A DNA stretch of 64,000 nucleotides, taken from NCBI GenBank assembly GCA_964034945.1, contig OZ035963.1, positions 67,538,682 to 67,602,681 on the forward strand. The letters run 5' to 3'. Positions within the stretch are counted from its first letter, which is position 1, and each line of letters starts with the position of its first letter. Below, one piece after another: positions 41,903 to 55,664 of this stretch. This stretch comes from Chrysopilus asiliformis (Eukaryota; Arthropoda; Insecta; Diptera; Rhagionidae). Made by a program: the position numbers and the translations under genes. The notes under the pieces were generated by a model that saw nothing but the letters and a program-made list of their open reading frames with translations, ran no database searches and was not told the origin of the DNA.

Positions 41903-44900
41903 GTAAGTGGCGAAAAACAAGAAATATCCATCGTCATCATAGCAGGAAATAATACTGCGGAGCACCCCAGCCCATTTTGTTGATTCGCTTCTGCTGAGAT
42001 TTTCTTTCACTTCCCCACATTCCCACATTGCGTCTTCTTTGCCAGGGAAGGCTTCGGATTGACCCCTTGTTGTTGTTATCAAGTGGCAGAGAAAAACTAA
42101 AATATTTTGAAGAAATGCGACGCAGAATTGTTCATGAAAAAACAGTGCCATCCGCTTTCTTTGCTCCTCAACCCCAGCGTCCAGAATTGATTGAGATGCA
42201 CACAAAAGAGCGAGGGATTGGCGGGGGACTTTAATAAACACGGTCACTGGAGGAAAAATCGATTTTCTCACGTGCTGACATTTCTTGTTGTTTTTTCTTC
42301 ACCAATTCTTCCATCATTTTCCCTGAAAAACCATCAAAAAACGCGACGTTATCCAGAATTTCATCACTTCTGGATTGCCATTGCTCGCCGGTTTTCATAT
42401 CATTTTCGTTTTCATCTTCCTGTTACCATTTCCGCTAATCCTTTGACCTTTTTCCGCAGTGTGACCGCTTCCAAGGTTTTTTTTATCCAGCGTAGTGTTT
42501 TTTTTTTGGGGGAAATCCCCGAATTTTTTATCAAAGAAGATACGCGTTTTTGTAACGTTTCTAATTTCAAACAATCTATTGTATAACAAGCATAAAATGA
42601 AGTTAAACATGACAATTCACAAATTGATAAAATGTTTTTTCATGCCTAAACAGCTTTTTTTAGTGAATATTGATGGCGTCATTCGCAATTTTGTTTACAA
42701 TAAAAACTGCAAAATATTTAATAAACATTTCCATTGTACAATTAAGCCACGCGCAAAAATTACATTCGGTCTAATTACAAGGGGAAATTCTCTACTAATA
42801 CGGTATTATAACGTATTTTAAATCGATTAAAAGCTGAATAAATTAGCATTTACAAAATAATAAAAAATTTAAAACACAAAAATATTAGAAACTTTTTTTT
42901 TCTTCAAGTAAATTGCATTAAGTTGTTTCCGGAAGATTCCTGTAAGTCACGTAAAGAGAATTCCGTCTTTTCAATACAATATAAGAAATATGGGATGATT
43001 TTATTGAATTGAACTAACATAAATAGAAATGTTATCCAATCGGATATCATAAATTCATGATACGTTTATTAAAACATGAAATTTCTTTTCAAATCGAAGA
43101 AAATATGAAATTATAACAAAAATTCGGCTAATGTATTTCCAAAAACACTTCGCCTAATGCGGAGATTTGATCAATATGTTTTTCTATATTTAATCCGATT
43201 GTCTTGGATTTTTATTGAACAAGGATATTACAAAAAAAGATATCTCATGTGTACAGCATATGATTATTTTATACAAAATCCACGGGCCTAAATTACAGTT
43301 GCAATGTATGAATAAATACTATTGTAGTTTACAAAAAAAACATGAAAAAATGTTCTACAAAATCTGAAATATCTCTATAACGGTAAAAGATTTTAATTTA
43401 TGGTAAAAGGCAAAAATGTAAAGAATTTTATTATCTTTAAATTTTCAATTAACAATTTTTCTAAAAACTGATAGACTGACTGACAATCTGACAGAAAACT
43501 TGGAAGTGCTCGGGAATTGTTGTTTTTAGGCTAAATTAAAAAGTTGAAATTTTTCATGATTTCAGGACTTTTTTTTATGCTTCGTACAACATACTTTGTA
43601 TAAAAAAGTAAAAATGAAATTCTTACAATAATTTCCTCTATCGTAAAATCGTAAATGTGCCACATTTAATCAATGTCATGATATTTGGTCACACTGACAG
43701 TCATTCTGTAGGCCGTATTTTAGCCACAATCTCAGTCAGTCTCAACCTACAGTTTGTATTCCTCGAAATACCCTCCCCGATGCCCCGTTTCGATGTCTCA
43801 TCTTTTTCTATACGCTTCCCAGTGTGTGGATTGAATCTTGAAGCAGGTTCTGCTTATGCTGTAGTCCCTACTTGTCGATGCCATTGACTGAAGTGCTTCT
43901 GGTTGTACGCGGCGACCCACCGAATGTGTGTCCATCGATCATTCATTCGGCGAATTAAATAAATCCAAACAGGGTGAGCGGAGGGGAAGGGACGCAAAGT
44001 TCATCCTCCTAAGTGCCAATCCTCATTCACTTCGTTTTTTGGGGCTCCTTTTAAGATTCAGGAGTGGTTCGGGATGGAATCTGGGCAACCAGATGTGTCT
44101 CACTTCCCCGTGTGTCCATTCGGTTTCACGTTCACCACGACGTAGTCTTGAATGAATGGAGCCCGACTTTTCGTTTTGTTTTTATTTTATTTTTTTTGCT
44201 TTCTTACCTTTCCGGTCATTTTTGATTCCATCGCTAATCCAGCATAAATATGGATCGATTCACTTGTGTGTAGGTGGCGCTTTGAAATCTCCATAAATTG
44301 TTTTCATATTTATCGAAAATTCCACAAAATAATTCAATATCTTTCGAAAAAAAATAAATTAAAATTGCGGCCTTTTGACTGAAGACAAACATCAAACGAG
44401 GGACTTCCAATTCCGCCCAAAATGGATCAGGATTTCATTAAACAGAAATCATATTTCTGTCTAAAATATTAAATATTATCAAAGATAAACAAAAACATTC
44501 ACGACTCTCAAAAAGATTAAATTCGCTTAGCCCCTCTTTTCATCATCGCTAAATCTTCTGCACAAAACTTGGAAATTTCTTGAATTCAAATTCCAGATAA
44601 CCAGAAAAAATATCAAGTAGTAACTGGAATTTGCAAATAAACAGATCAAAAAAAAAAGAAGAACGTCTTCTAAAGTTTTTACGATTGCAAGAGAGAGAAA
44701 TGTGAAAACAGGTAGATGTGAGAACTGAACGTCCAAGGATTTTTTCTATTGTCGAAGAAGTTTTTGGAGTTACCTCGTACCCGTACCTGTAATAAAAATT
44801 CCAATCCATATAATAGTAAAAATATTCCGTACCGAATTTCTGTTGTTCGCTCGCAAAATAAGATTCAAGTCGAGGGTAATTTTTATTTATTTATTTTTTT

Positions 44901-45299
44901 CTTCGAAGTTACCTAAAAATTTCAGGTGTGTTGTGTTTTGTTCCGTTGTTTGTTTTTCGGTTATTCGCAAGGTGTCTGCTTTTTATATTGTCTTCCATAT
45001 GATATATGAGATCGGAGGTAGTGTTTTTCTTTAATATTTCTGTGAAATGTTTATCTTACAGAGTCAACGTTAAGCGGCATTTATTTAAATTGGTTTGTGA
45101 TCAAATGTACTGAGAACTCGAGTAAGGAACAGTTCTTTACCATTTCATTAAGGGAAAATAAATGTGATTGAATCGAAAATTTAAGAGACTAAAAATGTTG
45201 TGACAAATATTTGAAGACCCCGTTTTTTTGCCAAGGTTTTTAAATCGGTTTGCTAAAAATAGTCTTTAAAATTTTTGGTGTTCCATTAAGGTCGTTAAA

Positions 45300-45425
45300 A
45301 TCAGAGCTGCGGAGTTGGTAGCCGAACCTTCGACTCAAACTTTTGAAATTTTAGAATATCCGAGTCCGAATTCGACTACTGAAAGTCTACAAGGTCTAAC
45401 TCCGACTCCTTCGGCTAAAAAAATT
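45300..45425. repeat. GGAGTTGG/CCGACTCC inverted repeat fragment
   Basis: 'gctgcggagttggtagccga' at 45306 and 'ctccgactccttcggct' near 45400 are roughly inverse. The centre holds cgagtccgaattcgact. It resembles the simple GACTCC-type foldback repeats common in insect genomes. Confidence 0.4.
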
Positions 45426-45534
45426 ATAAAATCACCTCAAACCACAAATCAAACATTGGTTTTGGTAGCAAAACATTGAGGTTTGGGACAACACTTTCTA
45501 ATGGTGAAATAAAAAGAAATCATTCCAGCCAATT

Positions 45535-45700
45535 TTTGAACCGATTAAATTTATGTATAATTCTATTCTAAATACTATTGTCTTTGAAAACTTTTTGGTA
45601 TAGGATTGGCCGTTTTCGAGAATATCGTGAAAAACTTGTTCATTTATGTATACATGGGGGGGGGGGGGGGGGGGAGGCAGGGTATTGCAATTTTTTTTTC
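45535..45700 (+). repeat. R1-like copy containing a 19-nt G run
   Basis: It carries the R1 phrases 'gtataattctattctaaata' and 'gccgttttcgagaatatcg', then 'catttatgtatacat' and an uninterrupted run of 19 G (45656-45674). Other R1 copies have only gggag-type sequence at this point. Confidence 0.6.
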
Positions 45701-47349
45701 GTACGAACCATCTCCAAATATGGTGATAGTAGCTGTAAAGGTTGCATAATGTCTTGAATGAATTAAAAAAAAATTATTTCAAAACCTCTAATATGGGAAA
45801 AAACTCGCATAAAACAAAATTGGTTCACATTTCTAAGAAATATTTGAAAGTATTTCCCAAAAATTCAATTAATTTTATGACTAAAGCAGGACTCCCGATT
45901 TAAAAATGGCACTTTTTTCTCAGTTGAGTGATACGGAAACGTGTTAAAACTGATGGTCCCACGGGGGAATAGTTGCCATCCATATTAAGAGGGAACTACA
46001 CAAAATTCTATCCCTATTTTATGCTATAGCATTTGAATTAATCTCAGAATCCATCACGTGTCAGATCCAAAATCTGAAAATAGAATATTAGGTAAGCATC
46101 TCGTGGCATCCCATCGTAAATTTCTGTGTGATTTTAAAGCATTCCATGTGCTTCCACCATCATTCCAGAAATCCTCCCCCGACTATCAATTCGACGTTGA
46201 ACGAGACTGCCGGCGGCGTGTGAAGCGTTTGTGTGATGATAATAAAAAAGGGATTGTTTCGGTTCAACTTTAAGCTAAACTAAAATAAAAGATTCTATAA
46301 TCCCCACAAAAACTTCTCTCATTTTATGCGTTTTTAGTCGGCTGCTGTTGTTTTCCACTTGGAAAACCATAAACAACTCGGAAAACATCCACTAAAATTC
46401 TACCGGGAGTCTTTTAAGTGCATCCACAACAGAGTTCATCATTTGTTCAGGCTTGATGTCTGTCTGGTCTGATCTGGATGTGGAAACTACCATCAGGAAT
46501 GTCTAATTTTATTGTTGAAATTACAGAGAAATTCACTGTTTCTTGATTCTGAAAAGAAGTTTAATTCGTTTCCCTTTGACAATTTTGCAACTTTTCTTAA
46601 TGGGGGGTGGTTCGGTTTTTTGGGAGAACTGGAATGTTTTAATTTGCTTAAAAACTTCTAGTTTAAATTTTATATGCGGTCTAATTAGGTATACCTACTT
46701 GTCTAGCGGAAAACAAGATAAAAATCTCTTAAGCATGAAGCGAATTTTCGCAAGGTATGAAAGAAATGAACCAAGAAATTGACATACATAAAATTATGGA
46801 ATTGGGACGAAACGTTTTTTTTTTAAATTATTGAGTGATTTTAAAAAAAACCGAATTTTTAATTAAGACCATATTTTTAAAAAAATAACATACTCCACAG
46901 ATTGTGAGCCTGTGAAATATGAATCGATCATTTAAAAACGAATGCGAAAATGTCCAAGAAAACGCTGTTTCTCCAAAATATGTTAAGAAAGTTATTTCTG
47001 GAATTTTTAAAACGTCTACTAAATAACTTATCATTATTGTTGATACCAGTTTTAATAACAATAGCAAACAAAACCAAATATAATTCACCATTGCAAGCTG
47101 TGATTTTTCAATTCTGCATAATAATGAAATAAACTGTTTGAGATTTTCACGATAAACAAAGCAAATAGGGGGTGAGTGAGTGAATTTGGGGCAGTGGATT
47201 TCGTTTGGTCATAGTCCATCTATCTTTGTGAATTGCTGAAAGCACTGACCAACAAATTATGCACAAAGAAAATGAATTGCAAATTTCACACTTGCTTCGA
47301 GAGCGAAAAAATCCCCTCCGAGCAATTTCGTATGACATTCACGGATAAG

Positions 47350-47986
47350 TAGGGTGACCATACTTTTTTTATTCGGAGAAATTTGGAATACGTCCAACTC
47401 CCAATTTTTTTTGGCGACGTGCACTTCAACTCTTAAGTATTTTATTGCCAAACTCTTTTTCAAAATTAGTGAATTTTTCTGTGACTTATTGCGGTTGCGG
47501 TATTCTTTTCTTTAGAACAGGCTTGTCCAACCTGCGGCCCACGGGCCGCATGCGGCCCAAGACATGTTTGCATGAGGCCCAACAAAAATTGATATATTTA
47601 CAAACTATATGAATTAATGAAGTTTAAATTACTTAAAATTGTTAACTAAGTCTGTATATATTCTACGTTTTTTACTAATCAGCTATCTTTAGGGTTAGTA
47701 TATTTTATTTGTGGCCCAATACAACTTGTCTTCTCCCAATGTGGCCCACGAAAGCTGAAAGGTTGGACACCCCTGCTTTAGAACAAAACACAACATGCGC
47801 CTCAGACAAAAATCTTTAAAGGTAAATATAGAAGGAAATTTAAAAATAAATATGTAGGATGTAAAAGTTTATGGAAAAACTAAATTGCAGGTGAAAATTT
47901 TCCTTTTCAAACTAAATCGAATAATGCGGGACAAGAATTTAGATTCCGAGACAGCTCCGGCGAATCCGGGATATATGGTCACCCTA
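47350..47986. mobile_element. GGTGACCATA-family MITE, copy D (host of nested hAT MITE)
   Basis: The inverted ends tagggtgaccata (47350-47362) and tatggtcaccctat (about 47974-47987) are the best preserved in the window. 'gattccgagacagctccgg' near the right end matches copies A and B. It is interrupted by the hAT-type MITE at 47518-47775, so it is the older of the two. Noncoding. Confidence 0.7.
47518..47775. mobile_element. hAT-type MITE with 8-bp target duplication
   Basis: Ends CAGGCTTGTCCAACCT and, inverted from the right, CAGGGGTGTCCAACCT (14 of 16 identical). It is flanked by the perfect 8-bp duplication CTTTAGAA (47510-47517 and 47776-47783), which fits the nTnTAGAn preference of Ac-type hAT elements. 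Subterminal gcggcccacgggccgcatgc and repeated 'tggccca' words are present. At 258 bp it is nonautonomous, with no coding. It closely resembles, from memory, a mammalian Charlie-group MITE (MER30-like). Confidence 0.9.
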
Positions 47987-49987
47987 TGGATAATGGAATG
48001 ATAAAACTTCACCAAAACACACATATACGTGAAGTATAAGAAGGGAAGAAATTAGGTGCCCTGGCCCCTATACCAATTTTCCAATTCTCGGTGCTTTGCT
48101 AGCTCTAACTTGGGGCCAATGACTCGACGAACTTGAAGCCCCAACAAGCAAAAAAGTCACGGCGTAATTTTTTTTCTTAAGTGAATTTGGTCACGAGCAG
48201 CAACACCGAACGGTGAAAATATACGCACGTTACATGCGAAAATGACAAGCGAGGCATTCAAGAAAGAGACTTGAGTTCTGTTCTGAGAGACTTTTTTTTT
48301 GATTTTTTACAGTCAGTTAGTAAACACAGGATCTACAACAGTGGAGCTATAAAAAAACTCGGACTTTGGGGAGGGGTTGTGAGAGCTCAGGCTATGCTAA
48401 CATACGGACGACCTTCACCTTGTTTTTCACGGGATCTGCGGATGAATCTCTCATTTTGTCAAAGGAAAACACAAGAAAATGCAGAAAATCAAATGAAAAT
48501 CGACAGCAGATTGGAAAATGACGACTTCGGGTTTCGTTAAATGAGTTAATCTTGATTTTATCAAAGTGTTTTTTTTTTCGTTTTGTTTCGTATTTTTATT
48601 TGTTTACGATTTCTCTCTTATCGCAATCAGCAGAAGGTCACCAATGATAAGCTATAAAATGTTAAACAATATCGCAATTTGTAATTGTTATGAAGTCAAT
48701 ATAAGTTCATAAGAAAACGTCTTGTCTTGAACTTTTGTAAAAAAACGAAATATACCCGTTTATTGACTGATTTCCAGCCGCGTAACTACTAGGGGGTGAA
48801 TTGAGGAGGTCTTACAGTTTTGCTTCCCACAAAAAAAGGTCGTGATTTTCTCGGTCTCTTAAAAAATGTCTTGAAATTTTCAGCTATCGAAAGAACACTC
48901 AGAAAAATAATAAAGCTAAGCCATGTCAACTTTTTGTTCGCGGAACAAATTGTGAAAAAAATTCGCGAAAAAATTCAAGAAACAATCGGGCTTTACGTAG
49001 CCTGAAGTTGGGCATAAAATTTGTACGGAAGACACTGGAAAAAGATCAAGAATCAAATATTTTTATGCGGGAAAATTGAATTTTTAGTTTCCCACCACGG
49101 GTTTAAAAAATTCTTTTGTTTTTCCACCATTAGTGCCACAATTTGTTATTCAAATAAATCCCATTTCATTTTCTTGATTTGTTATTTTATTTACACAATA
49201 AATATCACCCCCAAAATTATTTTCGCGCCTCGTTCCACTTTCATCCGTAAAAACAAATCTAAAATTAGAAATAATCAAATTTTCGTTTTACTCAATGAAA
49301 AAAAATTCGGTAACATACGGGATTAAAAAAATTCTACACGATTTAAAAAAACAGCCCAACGTTTATCAACTAGAAATTATAAATAAGTATAAATATTGAT
49401 AAGTTGTCAAAAATTTGCTATTAGGAATGTAAGTGCAGGCGCGCACCACGTTGGCAAGCATGTAGAATGGTGAAGAAGATGGCAATTCGAGTTTTTAAAC
49501 CACCTTTTAACAAGTATTTCAAGTAGATTTAAATAGAAATACCCTTTGTTTCCAGCTTTCATAGTGGTTTCAACGCATTCTAAAAACTAAAATGCCACTT
49601 TAGTATTATTCTACATTTTAGGTGCGCGTCTGTACTGAGATGAAATCTAAGAAATTCACAATCTATAAACCAATGAAATGCTGTCACTCTGTTGACGACG
49701 GGAAGTCTGATAAGATTTAGCAGTTTTTATTGCAAATTATTTGAAATCAGACATCTTCGAAAATTATTATAAAATGTTTAGACTATTTGTGATTTGTTAT
49801 ACAATAATTAATCGTTGAAAAACATTAAGTCAATAGATTTTTCTTTGTTTCTTATCAAATGCTTGGGAATTATACCTTTTCACGGAAACGAATGAATTTT
49901 TCTAGGTCAACTAATTTCCTATAATTTAGATGCTACTATTTTTTCTGCATTTTTTAGTGGTAACAAATTATCATTTCTAAAGAAAAA

Positions 49988-50410
49988 CATAAGAAAAGCT
50001 ACAATTGCCAGGGTCCAATTGTCAAATCATACTAATGTATAAAAATGAGTTGGTGTCTGTATGTCTGTTCCTCTTTCACGTGAAAACGGCTGAACCGATT
50101 GACCTGAAATTTGGCATGGAAATTCGTCGCAGGACTGGTCCCAACATCGGCCTGTTGAAAGTCCGAGTGGTGGGGGAGTAAGAGGAGGGGATAAAGTGAA
50201 TTCGAAGCTTAGTTTTTCCCCTGTGTTACTCCTTCGCGGGAGAACTACCGAACCGAATGGCTTGAAATTCGGGTAAGGAGTAGTCCAATTGGATTTTGAT
50301 GTATGAAACGGTTATGTAAAATTATATTCTAAACACATTTCATCTTTATAAATTTCTCGATACGACTCACCGGTTTCCAGAAAATTGCAAAAAACTGTTT
50401 CGTTTGTAAT
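49988..50410 (+). repeat. R1 copy interrupted by a second repeat
   Basis: The R1 start (taagaaaagctacaattgcc, 49991) and middle (agtccaattggattttgatg onward, 50281-50400) are separated by about 250 nt of a different repeat (about 50030-50280). That repeat contains 'gtctgtatgtctgttcctct' and 'aacggctgaaccgattgacc', wording typical of arthropod retroelement tails. Confidence 0.55.
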
Positions 50411-53400
50411 AAACTCTGAATTAAATTCGAGGAGAAATTCAATAAAAAATCGCAAGTGTAAACGGGGTCTAAGCATATCTTTTAATTCAAATATTTTAGA
50501 ATATCTCAATGTAACTATCCAAAAAGTCCACCACCATTTGTGAAATGCTGCTTTTCCACATTTAATGCAGTTTTGCTTTAAAAGCAAAAACACATCAAGT
50601 GGCAAAATCGAGGTCAAGTGCAATCACGTTCCTTTTAATTGCATAGCGTTATTATTATTTTTTATTCTAGAGCATTATAAAAAATAACTTTAATTAGCCG
50701 ATAATGCATTCGGTAGAAATGATTATCAATTTTTTGCGATATTTTTCAGTTTTCGACGAATAAAAATTAAAGTTGCCGTCACTTTTCCAAAAGTTGATAG
50801 AAAACTACGATTTTTGTAAAACTTATTTGCAAAAAATTGCAAGTCGGTAGTCGGTAGGTCAACGCGTTCTCGAGCTATTTAAGATACGTACAACGGACAA
50901 ACCCACAGACTGACAGACAAATTTTCTATTGATCAGAAATTTTCTATCTGCTTCCGTTCTTGAACTTGTCTCCGTCATGAATACAATACTTTCCTTCTCT
51001 AGAAGAGGAAAGTAAAAAATACACTAAAAAATATGTTTCTTAATAGTAATTTAAAAGCAATCTGACTTTGATGCCTCTTGAAAAAAATTAAAACGCAATT
51101 CACGTCCATTATTTTCTAACTTAGCTTTATTTTTATTGTCCAACTGGAGATTCTGGCTTGTTAATGGCAACAAGTGCAGCTTAAAGTGTCAATAAATTAA
51201 GGCCGGCTACGTCTTACCTTGAAAAATTTAAATTTTTATTCGGTTTTATTTGGATTTGTTTTATTTTGATTCTTTTTTGCCTTTAACGTTGTTTTGCTTC
51301 TAAAAATAGCTAATAGTTGTTTACGCCTCATGAAGCTATTGCCTCATGGAGTTACTCACTCTGGAAGAGGGGTGGTTGAAAAGTCTCTAAATTGAACGAA
51401 AATGTCTTTACTTAACAAACTATGTTATGAAAATCTTGTATTTCGAAAATAATAAAAAAAAGGTTTTATTGAGGTACATCCATCGTGTTCGGCGGATCTT
51501 TCTTAAAAAAAAGCTTTTCCTCTCAAAGTGTTTGACAGTTTCTCATAAAATACTTCACACATTTAGGGAGTATTGACTCCTATACAAAAAATCCCGAGAA
51601 ATCAGACAAGGAGGGCAAGGGGACAGGGTTTAAACCTGCGAAAATTACCATAACGTATTTTGACAATCCCTTGGGAACTTAATTTCTTTTAGAATACTTC
51701 AAACGCCCGTTTGCAAAACCTCCCAAAAACATCTAAACCTTCACAAACATGCCAAAAAAGATCCCACCAATTTTCATAACAACCCTCGTATCTAAATTTA
51801 TGAATTACATAGTAATTTGACGTTCATGTTTCGTTCATCATTTGTGGCAATTTCCCTTTTGATTCGATGTGACCCAATGACATTATCCGATCCGCCAAAT
51901 CGATTGTCACTTGTGTTGAAAATTTTTCGATTCCCGTTCGGATCTATTCTGGATTCTGTGTCTTTCACAGAGATTATATTTTCCTCTGATGGCGACGATC
52001 CAGATTTTCTTCGTTTTGTCGGTTTGGAGCCGGTCTGACTGGCCACAGCAGGAAATCAGGCAATGGGGATGACGCGAATCCGCCATCTGATTAGATTTGG
52101 TAGTCGAGTTTCTTTTTGGGCTTTCGTTTTGTTTTGTGTGTGTTTTTTTTATAACTTCTGCTTTACTGTGAGTCGTTGGACGACTTCAATGGGATCTTAT
52201 TTTGCTTTTCATAAAAATCCCAGCATCCGATTATCAGCTGCTACTGCATCTCGATTGGATTCTATTTTACTTTCTTATATCAGTGATGGGAAAGCGTTGT
52301 AGTTTTATTTTTGTTTTTATATTTTAGGTGTTCCTTGGGTAAGGTGGTCTTCATGACATTTTTGATGTCTTGCAGAAAAATTATCTGAAAAATTCCGTGT
52401 CTCCATCCGAACACGAGCGATTTTTTAACTCTCGTCAAGATCTTTAAACTTTTGTTAGGATATTTTCTGCGGTAGTGTGACGGCGATACGAAACTCGATG
52501 CTTGATCAAAAGTTTCCTATAAGAAAATTAAATTGCCTGATTGAAATATAATTATTTGCGCACATGAATTGTATTTTGCCGATTATTTTTATGCCGTAAC
52601 AACTTGTTGCTATATAAGAAACATGCAAACGCCTAACATAAACAAAATAAACCACCGGCAGCCGGTGTTTTTGCACTGATTTTAAGCGAATCTGATGGCA
52701 ATTTTTACGTTCCTTTTAGTATCGTATATATTTCTGTACTACATGCGCTATTTTAACGATAACACATCCATTTTATACTGTGTGACTATACATAACTGCA
52801 TTTGTCGTGCTTCATGCGGATTATGTTATCATAATTTACTTTTTATGGGATCGAAAGGAGGACAAGTCGGCTTTTTGTTGAGTTTGACGCCTGCAATGTC
52901 CGTCGCCAAAATGGAATCGATATGGGACGGATTTTTTTTTCACATGCACGCAGGATGTATTCATGAACGCAACAGGTTTTGTAAAAAGAAGGTTGCTGGT
53001 TCCAGAATGCAACAGTCATTGCAGAAATATGCAATAGTTTAGCTGTTATATAAACAAGGTCTTGAAATCTGGAAAAAGTCGTAAAAAATTGATGTGGCTT
53101 TACCATTTGTGACAAAATTATATTTTTTCACAGTCATTCCTTTGTTAAATGATTTTTTTTACACAGAGAAAAAACTCAAAAGCCTGATTGTGCAAACGTG
53201 GTGATTACAGCCAACGTTTTCGACGTTCCAATTTTTTACGACCTCAAACCTGGTCTCGGTTAGACATAAATTGAGATTTTTTGATGGTCTGACATAAAAA
53301 GGTTCCGTGGTCAGAATTCTTAGGCAAAAATTCTAGGAAAAAGTGGCATTTTAATAGCAAGCTATGAAATAAATCACAATTTAAGTCTAATCGAGACATA

Positions 53401-53544
53401 AAATAACATCGATTTAAGCAGTTGCGAAGCTATAAGTTTCGGTATCCTCCTTCCCATCTTTTGACCGAAAATTTAAAGAACTTTTTTAGGTCACCAAAAT
53501 TCTGATGACTTCGTGTTTGAATTGAAATCAAACTCAATTGTCAC

Positions 53545-53895
53545 TTTGAGAACGTAAGAAAAGCTACAATTGCCAAGCGGGAAGCAGTAGTCCGAATGGA
53601 TTTTGATGTATGGATGACTTATGTAAAATCCTATTCTAAACACATTTCAGGTTTATAATTTTTTCATTACGGCTCACCGTTTTCGAGAAAATTGCGAAAA
53701 ACTGTTTTGTTTGTATGGGAGCGGGGAAAGGAGGTCCAATTTTGCACGTTCAAGAACTCAGCCATTTACGAGAAAGGTGACTATACAAAATTTTATATTT
53801 CTAGCTTAATCCTTTTGAAAGTTATTGTGTTCTCGTACAGACAGACATGCGGAAATCAAAATCTTTTGTCATTCCTAACACCCTGGTGTAATTAA
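53545..53895 (+). repeat. R1 dispersed repeat copy with 3' end
   Basis: It starts 'aacgtaagaaaagctacaat' and ends 'tcctaacaccctggtgtaat'. That end matches, inverted, the start of the copy at 55665 and therefore defines the R1 right boundary. The short cagacagac block is present. Confidence 0.65.
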
Positions 53896-55664
53896 TTTTT
53901 GTGCCCGATGATTGGTTCGATGCGTTACAATCCGTGTACTAAATCTAATATATTTCTATATGATGTATAGAGTATAAAATATGAAAAATGCATATAACCA
54001 GATTCAAAGAAAATAAAATTTCCTGCATTTTTTTTCTTTAAAGGGTTTTACATATTTTTAACGGTTCTCAAGATATTTGAAAAAATTATTTTTTACATAT
54101 TTTTTCCCATAAATAAATATTGCAGAGGAAAGTTTTGTGTTGATCACAACTGATATGTTTTTGTATTCCTATTCGTTCTCTCCGTGTACCAAACATAAAT
54201 AGAAACTCGATAAAAAATGTCCCAATTTTATGTAATTTTTGAATGAAAAAGTAATGAATTTGAATTTGATTAGCAATGGCCAGAATTTAGATAGCAACGT
54301 CATATTTTCCACACAATGGCTGAGAATCAAACGTAAAAAAATACACTCGAAAAAAAAACTTTAAAATGACTCGCACATCGTGTTATATTTTTGTTGATGC
54401 CATTTAAATTAAACTACGCCGAAAAATTGCAAAAAAAAAAATTATTTTTTTCAAGTGGCACAAGAGTTTTTCCCAATTATATCAAATAGTTGCTCGTAAC
54501 CAGGTATGTTATTTATTTGTCCCCATGTGTTATCAAATTCAGCAAAATTTGGGCCTTTTTTACCTACCTTTCATGGGGCTGATTTTCTATTTTCCACATT
54601 TTTTTCTGCTATTATTATTCATCACTGGTAAAATATTTGCCATGGCTGTGGCGACGAAGTATAAAATTCCAGTAATCTGAAACTTATTGACAGCATCTGA
54701 GAATGTAAAGAAATGAAATTTTTACTTTTTGCATTTTATTTGTGAGTCATATGTAAATTCGCAGACGTCTATGGGAAATATAATGAAACTTTAGAATTGC
54801 TACGAAACCCAAATTGTGTTCTATAAAGATTGATTAGTAAAGACTTCTTTTATCGTGTGATTATAATTGAGTCATACTATTATTAGACGCGTCAAGAACA
54901 ATTCCATGTGATTACCATCGAGTAATGGATCTAAAACACTTGAAAATAAAAACTCAATGCGTGTTTTTTTCTCTGCCTGCGGAATTGTAAACCGAGTGAC
55001 ACTGAGGTCATTATTATACACGCTGAAATCAGCCGAAATCGAATCTCCAAAAAAAAAAAAAACAGGCAATCTAAAGGCATGGCAATGGAAAATAAAACGA
55101 AGAGTGTTCTGTTACGTTTCAATTAACTCCAATCGTAGAAATCGTACACAAACGAAATCATAGTCCGCTATAATTGGATACTTCCTCAATTTTCCCCCAA
55201 AAGATCCCCAGAGACCGAGTGGTTATGTTGGGAGCTACAGCAACTGTTGCTACTACAGCAGATTGAACATGATTTTGATAATTCTGTTGGATGATTTTAG
55301 GGGAAAAGCGGGTAGATGAGGAAACGGAGGTTAATCCACAGTAGACTCATGTAATGCGTGGCACTTCCAGTACGTCTGGAGCTGTACCTTACACTACTTG
55401 AATCTATTAAGAATTAACCACCTTTTTCTTCTACCCGTTTTTCCCTTATAAAAAAATCCACAAATTGTCGCGAGGCTTCCACATAAACTCTCTAGCCCAG
55501 AAGTCACAATGGCTTCTTCTTTTGGAAGTTAAGGGATCTTGTATCTTCGTAGCCAATTTCTGGAGTTTTTTTTTAATAGTTTATATGAGAATCATACAGC
55601 GGTATATTAGATTTAGTATACCGTTTGTAACACATCGGATCAATCATCGAACACAAAAATGAAT

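Noticed and set aside
41810..42271. 153-codon minus-strand frame overlapping the 41594 exon
   Set aside because: Mostly the antisense of the Thr/Pro-rich coding exon plus intron. No domain, and the sense strand has a signal peptide and splice donor.
51798..52302. Frames on both strands in a block of balanced composition
   Set aside because: They start at non-ATG codons, lack domains, and have no clear splice sites joining them to the 41594 exon.
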